Positions 24,003-32,297 of a DNA stretch of 32,297 nucleotides are shown here, piece by piece. Under the pieces are notes generated by a model. The model made no database searches. It was given only the letters and a program-made list of their open reading frames with translations, and had not been told where the DNA came from. The DNA comes from Flavobacteriales bacterium UBA7443 (lineage in GTDB: Bacteria; Bacteroidota; Bacteroidia; Flavobacteriales_D; Sanyastnellaceae), in assembly GCA_002477505.1 (NCBI GenBank), contig DLQB01000082.1, forward strand, positions 2,765-35,061, in the 5' to 3' direction. Every line of letters begins with the position of its first letter. The first letter of the stretch is position 1. The position numbers were made by a program, and so were the translations under genes.

Positions 24003-25280
24003 ATGGCAAAAACTGCAGCAAGTTCTGAACCGCAGGGAGACATGCGCTCCTTGCATCGGCGCATTGGGGCCTGGTTGGAAGGGGACAAGGTCATTTGGAT
24101 GGTCACCTTGATCCTCAGTCTGTGCTCGCTTTTAGCGGTGTACAGTGCCATCTCCTCACTGGCCTACAAAACCGATGGCAGTTCGCTGCGTTTTCTATTC
24201 AAGCAAGGCACCATGTTGGCCCTCGGATGGGGGGTCATGCTTTTGGTGCACAAGGTCAATTTCCGCTATTTCTCACGCATTTCGCAGGTGTTGATTTGGG
24301 TTGCAGCCGGCTTGCTGTTGCTCACCTTATTGTTCGGTGCAGACATCAATGAAGCAAAGCGCTGGTTGCACATTCCCTTCATTGGTCTAACCCTGCAAAC
24401 GTCAGATTTCGCCAAGGTGGTCTTGGTCACATTCGTCGCCCGAGAATTGAACAACCGCCGAATGCACCTGCACCAATTCAAAAATGGTGTTCTTCCCATT
24501 CTAATTCCCATCGGAATCATTTGCATGTTAATCTTGCCAGCCGATTTTTCAACTGCTGCCCTTCTCGGAATGGTCTGCATAGGCATGCTATTCATCGGGG
24601 GCGTTCCGTTCCGGCACATGCTCAAAATTGCTGGGTTGGGTGTGGCAGCACTCTTCATGCTTTACGGACTGGGTAAAGCAGCCCCAGATCTGTTGCCACG
24701 ATTTGGCACCTGGGCCGGACGGCTTGAACGCTTTGCTGGTGTTGGGAATGCGAGCGATGGCGACGCATTGGAATACCAAATTGAGTTGGCGCAGGTCGCC
24801 ATCAACCGGGGGGGGATTCTGCCGCAAGGACCAGGGACAGGGACTTCCCGCAACTTTCTTCCCCACCCTTATTCCGATATGATTTATGCATTCGTCATCG
24901 AAGAATGGGGTGCCATCATGGGAGGATTAGGACTGGTCTTGCTCTACCTCATTCTCCTCTACCGCACCATTCGAACCGCGACGCGATGCCCCCGGCATTT
25001 CGGGGGCTTGCTGGCCATGGGATTGGGATTCCTTTTGGTGCTTCAAGCCATGATCAACATGGCAGTTGCGGTGAGGCTCTTCCCCACTACTGGCCAGCCA
25101 CTGCCTTTGGTCTCATACGGCGGCACCTCCATGGTTTTTACCTGTTTGTCCATCGGAATGATTTTGGCTGTTTCGCGATCCGTCGCTCATCCCGATCAAT
25201 GGGAAAATGATCGGGACAACCTCGGGACCAAAAAACCGGCCAATCGCATTGTTCGCAACGAAGCCAGTGCCGCATCATGA
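24003..25280 (+). CDS. ftsW: Septal peptidoglycan glycosyltransferase FtsW
   Basis: This SEDS-family polytopic membrane protein polymerises lipid II with its partner FtsI. The 425-residue protein has a cytoplasmic N-terminus of about 30 residues, then multiple hydrophobic helices. Family signatures include NEAKRWLHIPFIGLTLQTSDFAK (as EAKRWL and QTSDFAK), LPADFSTAALLG, ALEYQIELAQVAINRGG with GPGTGTSRNFLPHPYSDMI, and FPTTGQPLPLVSYGGTS. Its position between murD and murG is the standard place for FtsW rather than RodA. The cytoplasmic tail is polar (DNLGTKKPANRIVRNE). Its stop overlaps the murG ATG by 4 bases. Confidence 0.97.
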   Translation: MAKTAASSEPQGDMRSLHRRIGAWLEGDKVIWMVTLILSLCSLLAVYSAISSLAYKTDGSSLRFLFKQGTMLALGWGVMLLVHKVNFRYFSRISQVLIWVAAGLLLLTLLFGADINEAKRWLHIPFIGLTLQTSDFAKVVLVTFVARELNNRRMHLHQFKNGVLPILIPIGIICMLILPADFSTAALLGMVCIGMLFIGGVPFRHMLKIAGLGVAALFMLYGLGKAAPDLLPRFGTWAGRLERFAGVGNASDGDALEYQIELAQVAINRGGILPQGPGTGTSRNFLPHPYSDMIYAFVIEEWGAIMGGLGLVLLYLILLYRTIRTATRCPRHFGGLLAMGLGFLLVLQAMINMAVAVRLFPTTGQPLPLVSYGGTSMVFTCLSIGMILAVSRSVAHPDQWENDRDNLGTKKPANRIVRNEASAAS

Positions 25281-26443
25281 GCAAAGAAGCTGCAACCAAC
25301 GGCTTAGAGCGTGTGATCATCTCAGGGGGTGGAACTGGAGGTCATATCCATCCAGCGGTGGCCATAGCCGATGAAATCAAGCAGCGTCATCCCCAGTGCG
25401 AAATCCTCTTTGTTGGAGCCAAAGGACGAATGGAAATGGAAAAAGTCCCGAAGGCAGGGTACTCCATCGTAGGGCTTTGGATCTCTGGAATCGATCGCAA
25501 TTGGCGCAGCTTGCGCAACTTGACTTTCCCCTTTAAGCTCCTGAGCAGTCTTTTTAAGGCCGGAAGAATCATTCGAAAATTCAAACCACAATTGGCGGTG
25601 GGAGTTGGTGGATTTGCGAGTGGACCATTGCTATACCGCGCAGCTTTGCGTGGAATCCCCACGGCCATTCAAGAGCAAAATTCATTTCCTGGTATCACGA
25701 ATCGCTTGCTCGCAAATAAGGTGCAACTCATCTGTGCAGGTTTCCCCGGATTGGATCGTTGGTTCCCAAAGGATCGAATCATCGAAACCGGCAACCCGTT
25801 ACGGGAAAATGTCACAAAACTCCAATTGATCAATTCCGAGCAACGCGCTGCTGCTTTGGAACACTTCGGTTTTACCGGTGATCGGCCGGTTGCTTTCATC
25901 ATGGGCGGAAGCCTTGGAGCTGGATCCATGAATGAGGCGGTGATGGCCATGGCCCATCGAATCGCAACCGATAAAAAAGAGCTGGCTTTCGACCTGCTCT
26001 GGCAATGCGGAGCGCGATTCCAAGAGACGATGCAAGTCGAACTTGAAGCATTGCCATTGCCCGCTGAGCAGCGCATTGTTTGCGTTGGTTTCATTGACCG
26101 CATGGACCATGCGTACTGCGCAGCCGATGTCATTGCGAGTCGTGCCGGAGCCATGTCCATCGCTGAATTGGCGTTGGTGAGCAAGCCCACCTTGTTGGTG
26201 CCTTCGCCGGTAGTTGCCGAGGATCATCAAACGAAAAATGCCCGGTCCTTGAGCGATCGCGGGGGAGCCGTTTTGATTCCAGATGGCGACGTAGTCGAGC
26301 AATTGGAGTCGGAATTGACTCAGCTTTTGAACGATCCCGTGCGTCAGAAATCGCTGACAGATGCATTGCGCGGCGCGGCGCGGCCCAAAGCTGCGCATGA
26401 AGTAGTTGCCGCGCTCGAAAAACTCGTGATTCAATCCCAATGA
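25277..26443 (+). CDS. murG: Lipid II synthase MurG (UDP-GlcNAc transferase)
   Basis: This membrane-associated GT28 glycosyltransferase adds GlcNAc to lipid I, making lipid II. The 388-residue protein has the N-terminal glycine-rich loop SGGGTGGHIHPA (16-27), FVGAKGRMEMEKVP, GVGGFASGP (second G loop), IQEQNSFPGITNRLLA and GNPLR. In the C-terminal domain it has MGGSLGAGSMN and the UDP-GlcNAc site with SRAGAMSIAEL and VAEDHQTKNA. The 4-base overlaps with ftsW upstream and murC downstream imply coupled translation. Confidence 0.98.
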   Translation: MSKEAATNGLERVIISGGGTGGHIHPAVAIADEIKQRHPQCEILFVGAKGRMEMEKVPKAGYSIVGLWISGIDRNWRSLRNLTFPFKLLSSLFKAGRIIRKFKPQLAVGVGGFASGPLLYRAALRGIPTAIQEQNSFPGITNRLLANKVQLICAGFPGLDRWFPKDRIIETGNPLRENVTKLQLINSEQRAAALEHFGFTGDRPVAFIMGGSLGAGSMNEAVMAMAHRIATDKKELAFDLLWQCGARFQETMQVELEALPLPAEQRIVCVGFIDRMDHAYCAADVIASRAGAMSIAELALVSKPTLLVPSPVVAEDHQTKNARSLSDRGGAVLIPDGDVVEQLESELTQLLNDPVRQKSLTDALRGAARPKAAHEVVAALEKLVIQSQ

Positions 26444-27846
26444 AATGGGGTGAACACGTCGTTGAACGCCTCTATTTCGTTGGAGTTGGGGGCATCGGAA
26501 TGAGCGGATTGGCCCGTTACGCGAAACAATTGGGGTTGGACGTCGCAGGCTATGACAAAACCCAAACTGCTCTCACAGCCCAATTGGAGGATGAAGGCAT
26601 TCCCATTGGATTCGACAACGACACCCGTCACTTCAATCAATGGTTTGATCCCGAGAAAGACAAAACAACAGGAGTGGTTCGAACACCGGCTGTGCCGAGC
26701 AGTCATCCGATCTTCGAACGAATCACCACGCTCCAATTGCCCGTCTTAAAACGGGGTGAAATGCTCGGCTTGATCGCGCAAAATTTCGAGACATTTGCAG
26801 TGGCAGGAACCCACGGCAAGACGACGACTACGGCCATGCTGACCCATCTGTTGGCCGATACCCCGGGAGGGTGCAATGCATTCTTGGGTGGAATCATGGT
26901 CTCCACGGGTTCCAATGTTGTGCTAAATAAGGCCAGCAAACGACTGGTGGTTGAAGCCGACGAATTCGACCGGAGTTTTCTCCATTTGAATCCCACCCAT
27001 GCCGTCATCACGAGCATGGATCCCGACCACCTCGATGTTTACGGTGACGGTGAAGGATTCGTCGCAGGATTTGACACTTTCTCGAAACAAGTGACGGACA
27101 CGGTGGTCCACGAGTCCGCCATTGCTGCGAATCGCCCAGGACTTCAATACGGATGCGCATCCAGCCGTGACGCGGCGGCAACCTTGGATTATGCCGCCAT
27201 CAATCCCAGAACCCAAAATGGTTGGTTGGTCGCCGACATCAAAATGCGAGATGAATGGTTCGAGGCGGTCAAGTTTCCGATGCCTGGCGTTCACAATTTG
27301 AGCAATGCCTTGGCTGCCCTTTGTCTAGCCGACCTCGCGGGAATCAACCGCGTTGAATGCTTGGAACGCATTGGAACATTCCGCGGGATTCATCGCCGAT
27401 TCGCCTACCACATTCGCGAGCCGCATGGCACCTACATCGATGATTACGCGCACCATCCGAATGAAATCCGCGCCGTACTCGATGCCATCCGATTGCACCA
27501 TCCTGGAAAATCCATTGCCGCCATTTTTCAGCCCCATCTCTATTCACGAACCCGGGATCACATGCATGAATTCGCCGCTGTTTTGAGTGAATTCGATCGC
27601 ATCTATTTGCTTCCAATCTACCCGGCACGTGAAGAACCAATACCCGGCATCGATTCACAAAGCTTGTTTGAAAACATCCTCAACCCCTGCAAGCATCTCA
27701 TTTCAATAGAACGGATATTCGATAACCTGAAGGAACATCCTCCTGAGGTCCTCTTGACAATTGGCGCCGGCGATATTGATCGATGCGTAAATCCTTTGTC
27801 AGAGTGGCTCAAACAGGATCTCCATCGGTTCAAACAATTCGAATAA
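26440..27846 (+). CDS. murC: UDP-MurNAc:L-alanine ligase MurC
   Basis: Adds L-alanine to UDP-MurNAc, the first peptide-stem step. The 468-residue protein carries YFVGVGGIGMSGLA (12-25), the P-loop GTHGKTTTT (123-131), EADEFDRSFLHL, MDPDHLDVYG, GVHNLSNALAA, FRGIHRRFAY, the HHP motif in DDYAHHPNEI, and FQPHLYSRT. GTHGKTTT rather than GTNGKTT distinguishes MurC from MurE. Its ATG overlaps the murG stop. ftsQ follows after 9 bases. Confidence 0.98.
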   Translation: MKWGEHVVERLYFVGVGGIGMSGLARYAKQLGLDVAGYDKTQTALTAQLEDEGIPIGFDNDTRHFNQWFDPEKDKTTGVVRTPAVPSSHPIFERITTLQLPVLKRGEMLGLIAQNFETFAVAGTHGKTTTTAMLTHLLADTPGGCNAFLGGIMVSTGSNVVLNKASKRLVVEADEFDRSFLHLNPTHAVITSMDPDHLDVYGDGEGFVAGFDTFSKQVTDTVVHESAIAANRPGLQYGCASSRDAAATLDYAAINPRTQNGWLVADIKMRDEWFEAVKFPMPGVHNLSNALAALCLADLAGINRVECLERIGTFRGIHRRFAYHIREPHGTYIDDYAHHPNEIRAVLDAIRLHHPGKSIAAIFQPHLYSRTRDHMHEFAAVLSEFDRIYLLPIYPAREEPIPGIDSQSLFENILNPCKHLISIERIFDNLKEHPPEVLLTIGAGDIDRCVNPLSEWLKQDLHRFKQFE

Positions 27847-27855
27847 AAGGAATAC

Positions 27856-28587
27856 ATGATTCGCACCATTGCACTCATCTCGACCACGCTTCTGCTCCTC
27901 GGAGCGACGGCAACACTGGTTGGGTTTGCGCAACTGGAAGAACAAAATGTTCAATGCACAGCGTTGGAAGTGGATGTTGAAGAAATTGATGGAATGTTTT
28001 TTGTCGATGCCGCCGGAGTCAAAGACGCCATCTTCGCAAACGACAGCATCCGAGGTAGCTTTTTCGCAGACCTCAACCTCGCAGATATTTCGGACTGGGT
28101 CCGAACGATTCCCGCAGTAGATGACGTTGAAGTCTACCCCGGTCTGGATCGCATTCTTCACATTCACGTTACGCAGCGCAAGCCCATTGCTCGGCTGCAC
28201 ATGAATGCTGACGCCACCGACCTTTACATCGACTCAAAAGGCAAGCCATTGGCGCTATCGCCGTATTTCACCGCCCGCGTGCCCATCATTTACGCGCCGG
28301 ATCTTGAACAAGCGGAGCCCGCCATCGCCTTCATTCAAGCCATCCGACACGATTCGTTTTGGTCGGCATTTTGCGATCAGATTGTGGTGCAAGCGGGCGG
28401 GCAGTTTGAGATCATCCCACGCATCGGCAATGCCCGCATCGCGTTCGACAGCAACATCGAATTGCAGGACAAATTGGACAAATTGTTCACCTTTTACTTC
28501 GAACAAATCCAACGCGGAAACTTGAACGACTATAAGCGCATCGACCTTTCTTACCAAGATCAAGTCGTGGCTCAACGATATTATTAA
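27856..28587 (+). CDS. ftsQ: FtsQ-like cell division protein
   Basis: This 243-residue bitopic protein has a short cytoplasmic N-terminus, one transmembrane segment (about 4-25) and an extracytoplasmic domain. The segment IRGSFFADLNLADISDWVRTIPAVDDVEVYPG, given here by its ends, followed by LHIHVTQRKPIARLH, matches the POTRA/FtsQ pattern in which a valine-rich strand precedes Q-R-x-P-x-A. YIDSKGKPLALSPYF is the beta-domain signature. FtsQ recruits FtsL and FtsB to the septum. Sequence identity to E. coli FtsQ is expected to be low, so the call relies on these motifs and on the position between murC and ftsA. An AAGG stretch lies about 6 bases before the ATG. Confidence 0.92.
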   Translation: MIRTIALISTTLLLLGATATLVGFAQLEEQNVQCTALEVDVEEIDGMFFVDAAGVKDAIFANDSIRGSFFADLNLADISDWVRTIPAVDDVEVYPGLDRILHIHVTQRKPIARLHMNADATDLYIDSKGKPLALSPYFTARVPIIYAPDLEQAEPAIAFIQAIRHDSFWSAFCDQIVVQAGGQFEIIPRIGNARIAFDSNIELQDKLDKLFTFYFEQIQRGNLNDYKRIDLSYQDQVVAQRYY

Positions 28588-28607
28588 GCACAACGAAATC
28601 ATCATCC

Positions 28608-29897
28608 ATGGATTCCCAAAAGCAAACTCCCCAAAACGACGAACTGGTCGTTGGTCTCGACATCGGTACAACGAAAATCGCCTGCTTTGTCGGCAGCCGC
28701 AATGAGCACGGAAAAATTGAAATCCTTGGTTACGGGAAAAGTGAATCGGTGGGCGTTTCTCGGGGTGTAGTGGCGAATATTGAGCGGACGGTGGAGTCCA
28801 TCCGAAAAGCCGTGGAGGAAGCCGAACGAACGTCCGGTTGCGACATCGAATTGGTCAATGTAGGCATCGCCGGACAGCATATCAAAAGCCAACAAACCCG
28901 CGGACAACGGACTCGAGATGACCTGGAATCCGAAATCAGTCAAAGCGATATCGACGCGCTCATACAAGACATGTACCGCCAGGTCATGCAACCCGGAGAA
29001 GAAATTTTACACGTCTTGCCACAAGAATATGCCGTGGACAATGAAGGAGGCATCAAAGAACCCGTTGGGATGAGTGGGATTCGCTTGGAGGCCAACTTCC
29101 ATGTTATCATCGGACAGATCGCGGCCATTCGAAACATCAATCGATGCATCAAAAAAGCCGGTTTGGTCGTGGATCAACTGATCCTAGAACCTCTGGCATC
29201 GTCAGCATCTGTGTTGAGTGAAGAAGAGAAAGAAGCGGGAGTGGCTTTGGTGGACATCGGAGGGGGCACCACGGACATTGCGATTTTTCAAGACGGCATC
29301 ATCCGCCATACCGCTGTGATTCCATTCGGCGGCAATGTGCTCACCGAAGACATTCGCCAAGGATGCCAGATCATGAAGAAGCAAGCCGAACAGGTGAAGC
29401 AACGTTTTGGATCCGCCATTTCCACCGAAATGAAAGACAACGAAATCGTGTGCATCCCAGGACTTCAAGGCCGTAACCCAAGGGAGATCAGCCTCAAAAA
29501 CTTAGCCGCCATCATCGAAGCGCGTGTCACTGAAATCATTGAACACGTCCATTTTGAAATTCGAAATTCAGGCTTTGAAGACCAATTGATTGGAGGTGTC
29601 GTGCTGACCGGCGGTGGAAGCCAATTGCGGCACATCACCCAATTGTTTCAATACGTCACAGGGATGGATTGCCGGGTAGGCTTTCCAAGTGAGCACCTCG
29701 CGGAGGCGCCGAATCAAGATGCTACCGCACCCAGTTTTTCAACCGGTGTTGGCCTCGTCATTCAAGGCTACGACCGCCTCTCTCCCCGATCTGAATCCGC
29801 TGAGAAAATGCGTGAGCACGTCAACGCAGGGTCCACCAAAGAACGCCTCATCGATCGCCTAAAGGGCTACTTCATTGAGGATGAAGAACTCAACTGA
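28608..29897 (+). CDS. ftsA: Cell division protein FtsA
   Basis: This actin-like ATPase anchors FtsZ filaments to the membrane. The 429-residue protein has phosphate-1 GLDIGTTKIACFVG (16-29), the 1C subdomain (GYGKSESVGVSRGVV onwards), phosphate-2 DIGGGTTDIAIF, and the adenosine motif GGVVLTGGGSQL. The C-terminus, RLIDRLKGYFIEDEELN, looks like an amphipathic membrane-targeting helix, as in other FtsA. It lies 20 bases after ftsQ and 28 bases before the ftsZ ATG. Confidence 0.98.
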   Translation: MDSQKQTPQNDELVVGLDIGTTKIACFVGSRNEHGKIEILGYGKSESVGVSRGVVANIERTVESIRKAVEEAERTSGCDIELVNVGIAGQHIKSQQTRGQRTRDDLESEISQSDIDALIQDMYRQVMQPGEEILHVLPQEYAVDNEGGIKEPVGMSGIRLEANFHVIIGQIAAIRNINRCIKKAGLVVDQLILEPLASSASVLSEEEKEAGVALVDIGGGTTDIAIFQDGIIRHTAVIPFGGNVLTEDIRQGCQIMKKQAEQVKQRFGSAISTEMKDNEIVCIPGLQGRNPREISLKNLAAIIEARVTEIIEHVHFEIRNSGFEDQLIGGVVLTGGGSQLRHITQLFQYVTGMDCRVGFPSEHLAEAPNQDATAPSFSTGVGLVIQGYDRLSPRSESAEKMREHVNAGSTKERLIDRLKGYFIEDEELN

Positions 29898-29925
29898 TAT
29901 TCACTTCCCACACAATCGAAATACC

Positions 29926-31623
29926 ATGAACGAAACATTTCAACCCACATCCTCAGAAGTGAATCTGAACGCACCCATCAAAGTCATTGGCGTCGGCGGT
30001 GGCGGCTCCAATGCCGTGAACACCATGTACGACCGTGGCATTCAAGGCGTCGACTTCATCATTTGCAATACCGATGCCCAAGCATTGGAAGCCAGTCCCG
30101 TGCCCGTCAAGGTGCAATTGGGCATGACGCTTACCCGCGGCCAAGGTGCCGGCTCACTCCCTGAAGTGGGGCGCAATGCTGCCATTGAGTCAATTGACGA
30201 GGTCAAGAAATTGATCGGAGACAATACGAGCATGGTTTTCATCACCGCGGGAATGGGAGGAGGCACCGGCACGGGAGCCGCTCCAGTAATCGCACAAGCG
30301 GCTCGTGAAATGGACATCCTCACGGTAGGCATCGTGACCATTCCGTTCCAGTTCGAAGGAAAACGCAGAACGGCACAAGCACAGAAAGGCCTCGAACAGA
30401 TCCGCGAATCGGTGGACACCTTGCTCATCATTCGAAATGACAAGTTGCGGGAATTGTACGGGAATTTGGCCATCCGCACGGCCTTCAGCAACGCGGACGA
30501 AATTCTCTGTACCGCTGCCAAAGGCATTGCCGAGGTCATTACCCTCACCGGAGAAATCAACGTGGACATGAACGATGTGAATACGGTCATGCGCAATTCA
30601 GGGCGCGCCATCATGGGGTCCGGAAAGGCATCAGGCGAAGGACGAGCGCGAACGGCAGTGATTGAAGCATTGGAATCTCCCCTGCTCAATGACTGTGACA
30701 TCACCGGTGCGCACTTTGTTTTATTGAACATCACATTTGGTAACGAAGAAATCCTGATGGACGAAATCATGGAAATCACCGATTTCATTCAAAGCGCAGC
30801 AGGGCAATCGGCAGAGGTCATTTGGGGCTACGGCGTAGATGAATCCTTGACGGATGATTTGTGTGTGACTGTCATAGCAACGGGCTTCGAAGGCAAAGAC
30901 CAGTGGAATCCGAGAGAAACCGAAAAAACCACTCGGTTCGTTTTGGGCGCTGAAAAAGAAATTACGGAACCCATAGCACCCATTGCTCCAACTCCGCTCT
31001 TCGATGCAAGCGAAGAAACGAAAGCCAACAACGAGGAAGAGACGCCGTTTCTCAAGCCAACACCCGCGGTTGACTCCCTCAACGCGAACATGAGTACAGA
31101 CCTCACTCCAGAAAAAGAATCAATCAACCAGGCCGAACCAACCCTGAACGAGGCAAGCGAGCGCGACGTAGAAGAGGCGATGAAGGTCTACACCTTAGAC
31201 AGTGCGCCATTGCCAACGACTTCGGATGAACCGAATCTTGGAGGCATTCGCTTTCATGAAGCGAAAAAAGAAGAAACCCCAGCACCAGAGCCAGCGCAGA
31301 CTCCTCTTTCACAGACTGCTGACACCACACCCTCTGGCAATCGCGTCCCCATTCAACCTGTCACGAAGCAACCCGATTCAGGGGACAACGGCCGAAATCA
31401 GCGCATCCAACAATTCACCCGAAAACTAAAAACACCGGGTGGATTGGCCAACCTTGAGGCTGAACCCGCATACAAGCGGCGCCAGGTTATTCTAGACGAT
31501 GTGGATCATTCATCAAAATCGCAAGTAAGCCGGTTCACCCTCAACGAGGAAGTGGACGAGGAAGGAGAGCGACACATTGAATTACGGAACGATAACCCAT
31601 TCCTGCACGACAACGTCGATTGA
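29926..31623 (+). CDS. ftsZ: Cell division protein FtsZ
   Basis: This tubulin-like GTPase forms the Z ring. The 565-residue protein has the nucleotide-binding loop IGVGGGGSNAVN (21-32), the tubulin signature GGGTGTG (111-117), and the T7 synergy loop with N212, D214 and D217 (NxDxxD). The GTPase core ends near 330. It is followed by a long Glu/Pro/Thr-rich linker (about 335-513) and a 52-residue tail containing AYKRRQVIL and ending in FLHDNVD, as in Bacteroidota FtsZ. The start at 29926 (MNETFQ) lies after the ftsA stop. An in-frame codon at 29875 would overlap ftsA and was rejected. yqeY follows after 7 bases. Confidence 0.98.
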   Translation: MNETFQPTSSEVNLNAPIKVIGVGGGGSNAVNTMYDRGIQGVDFIICNTDAQALEASPVPVKVQLGMTLTRGQGAGSLPEVGRNAAIESIDEVKKLIGDNTSMVFITAGMGGGTGTGAAPVIAQAAREMDILTVGIVTIPFQFEGKRRTAQAQKGLEQIRESVDTLLIIRNDKLRELYGNLAIRTAFSNADEILCTAAKGIAEVITLTGEINVDMNDVNTVMRNSGRAIMGSGKASGEGRARTAVIEALESPLLNDCDITGAHFVLLNITFGNEEILMDEIMEITDFIQSAAGQSAEVIWGYGVDESLTDDLCVTVIATGFEGKDQWNPRETEKTTRFVLGAEKEITEPIAPIAPTPLFDASEETKANNEEETPFLKPTPAVDSLNANMSTDLTPEKESINQAEPTLNEASERDVEEAMKVYTLDSAPLPTTSDEPNLGGIRFHEAKKEETPAPEPAQTPLSQTADTTPSGNRVPIQPVTKQPDSGDNGRNQRIQQFTRKLKTPGGLANLEAEPAYKRRQVILDDVDHSSKSQVSRFTLNEEVDEEGERHIELRNDNPFLHDNVD

Positions 31624-31630
31624 ACCCATC

Positions 31631-32089
31631 ATGTCATTCTATTCCACCATTTCTGAAGGCATCAAAGATGCCATGCGGAGCAAAGACAAAGAACGCCTCA
31701 GCGCCCTACGAGACATCAAAAGCAAACTGATTCTTGAGGCCACCAAAACGGGTGCAGAAGCTGAGAGCATCGATGACGCCACTGCTTTTTCAATCCTGAA
31801 TAAACTCTATAAGCAGCGGAACGAATCCGCTGAAATTTACCAAGAACAAAACCGGCCTGACCTTGAATCTGAGGAACGAGCGCAAGCCGCAGTCATTGCA
31901 GAATTCCTTCCGAAGCAATTGAGCGAAGATGAAATTGCCGCCAAAGTAGCCAGTATCATTTCACAAATGGGCGCCAGCTCCATGGCCGATATGGGAAAGG
32001 TAATGGGCCGAGCCTCCGGTGAAATGGCAGGCAAAGCAGATGGCAAATTAATTGCCCAGTTCGTAAAATCGCAGCTGCAGAACCAATAA
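31631..32089 (+). CDS. yqeY: GatB/YqeY domain-containing protein
   Basis: This 152-residue, wholly helical protein matches YqeY: an N-terminal helix MSFYSTISEGIKDAMRSKDKERLSALRDIKS (seen at 1-31), the ESAEIYQEQNRPDLESEE segment, AVIAEFLPKQLSEDEI, and the C-terminal MGKVMGRASGEMAGKADG. The C-terminal domain resembles the tRNA-binding tail of GatB and GlnRS. Function in vivo is poorly defined, and a tRNA or amidotransferase link is plausible. The start at ATG 31631 follows ftsZ by 7 bases, suggesting cotranscription with the dcw cluster. From memory, the ftsZ-yqeY pair is common in Bacteroidota. Confidence 0.94.
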   Translation: MSFYSTISEGIKDAMRSKDKERLSALRDIKSKLILEATKTGAEAESIDDATAFSILNKLYKQRNESAEIYQEQNRPDLESEERAQAAVIAEFLPKQLSEDEIAAKVASIISQMGASSMADMGKVMGRASGEMAGKADGKLIAQFVKSQLQNQ

Positions 32090-32126
32090 AGAAGACTTTT
32101 GTTACTGCATTATTAACGCACCCACC

Positions 32127-32297
32127 ATGAACAAACTATTTGCCAGCCTTTCCATCGCTATCCTCCTTGCAAGCTGCGGTACCGCACCTGGAGACAACCA
32201 AGAATCAGCGACTCCGGACAGCAGCACGAAGAAAGAAACCAAAACAAGCAACACGGCGTTTGCCGACGGTCAATACACCGTGAATGCAGCTTTAAGC
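32127..32297 (+). CDS. Lipoprotein, 5' part (possibly YceI-like)
   Basis: The frame is open from ATG 32127 to the window edge (57 codons), so the C-terminus is missing. Residues 1-17 form a lipoprotein signal: MNKLF, a hydrophobic stretch, and lipobox LASC with the lipidated cysteine at 17. A low-complexity polar linker rich in Ser, Thr and Lys follows, and then FADGQYTVNAALS. That last segment resembles the start of the YceI lipocalin-like domain found in Bacteroidota lipoproteins, but too little is present to be sure. It lies 37 bases after yqeY. A weak -7-like GACTTTTG at 32094-32101 has no -33 partner. Confidence 0.7.
   Translation, partial: MNKLFASLSIAILLASCGTAPGDNQESATPDSSTKKETKTSNTAFADGQYTVNAALS

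Noticed and set aside
29875..29925. 17-residue N-terminal extension of FtsZ
   Set aside because: It overlaps the end of ftsA. The ATG at 29926 gives the normal FtsZ start.
30042..30788. A 248-codon open frame opposite ftsZ
   Set aside because: It overlaps the most conserved part of ftsZ and its product is a low-complexity Ser/Met/Pro-rich shadow.

Overview
The window looks like a chromosomal segment from a Bacteroidota bacterium, most likely of the Flavobacteriales or a close relative. The evidence is the gene content: gliding-motility genes gldB and gldC, a protein with a type IX secretion (T9SS) C-terminal sorting domain, a PorT-like outer-membrane barrel, a DUF6089 barrel, Bacteroidota-style FtsZ, MraY and FtsL, and promoter-like elements of the TTG / TAnnTTTG type. 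Base composition is roughly half G+C by eye. Coding density is very high, with no gene-free stretch above 300 bases. I saw no tRNA, rRNA, insertion sequence, prophage or CRISPR.

Left part (1-7000). The 3' end of a DUF6089 outer-membrane protein converges on a minus-strand block. Read in transcription order this block is purL (small-form FGAM synthase), a membrane-anchored three-PASTA protein, a T9SS-exported protein and an RluD-type pseudouridine synthase. The last two genes are only 4 bases apart.

Middle part (7000-15350). A plus-strand trio overlapping by ATGA (dtd, a MazG-like pyrophosphohydrolase and a large secreted beta-propeller protein) converges on a minus-strand pair, a PorT-like barrel followed by nadE. 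That pair is divergent from gldB-gldC, which converge on engB (ysxC) and an alpha/beta hydrolase. gldC and engB share a palindromic TTAA that carries both stop codons.

Right part (15350-32297). A 290-base divergent region carries what looks like a MraZ operator: five units at exact 10-base spacing, ending directly against a TAATTTTG promoter element. It precedes a complete division and cell wall (dcw) cluster on the plus strand: mraZ, rsmH, ftsL, ftsI, murE, mraY, murD, ftsW, murG, murC, ftsQ, ftsA, ftsZ, then a GatB/YqeY-family gene and the start of a lipoprotein gene. Most junctions overlap or are within a few bases, so the cluster is probably one long transcript. It runs from the UDP-MurNAc-tripeptide step, through lipid I and II synthesis and septal transpeptidation, to the FtsA/FtsZ ring. 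murF, murB and ddl are not in this window. MurE carries a DNPR motif, predicting meso-diaminopimelate peptidoglycan.

The window is mainly conserved core genome and I did not find an undescribed system. The points most worth a second look are the phased MraZ operator joined to its promoter, the long basic N-terminal extension of FtsL, the insert in the beta-propeller protein, and the pairing of PASTA domains in FtsI and in a free-standing membrane protein.
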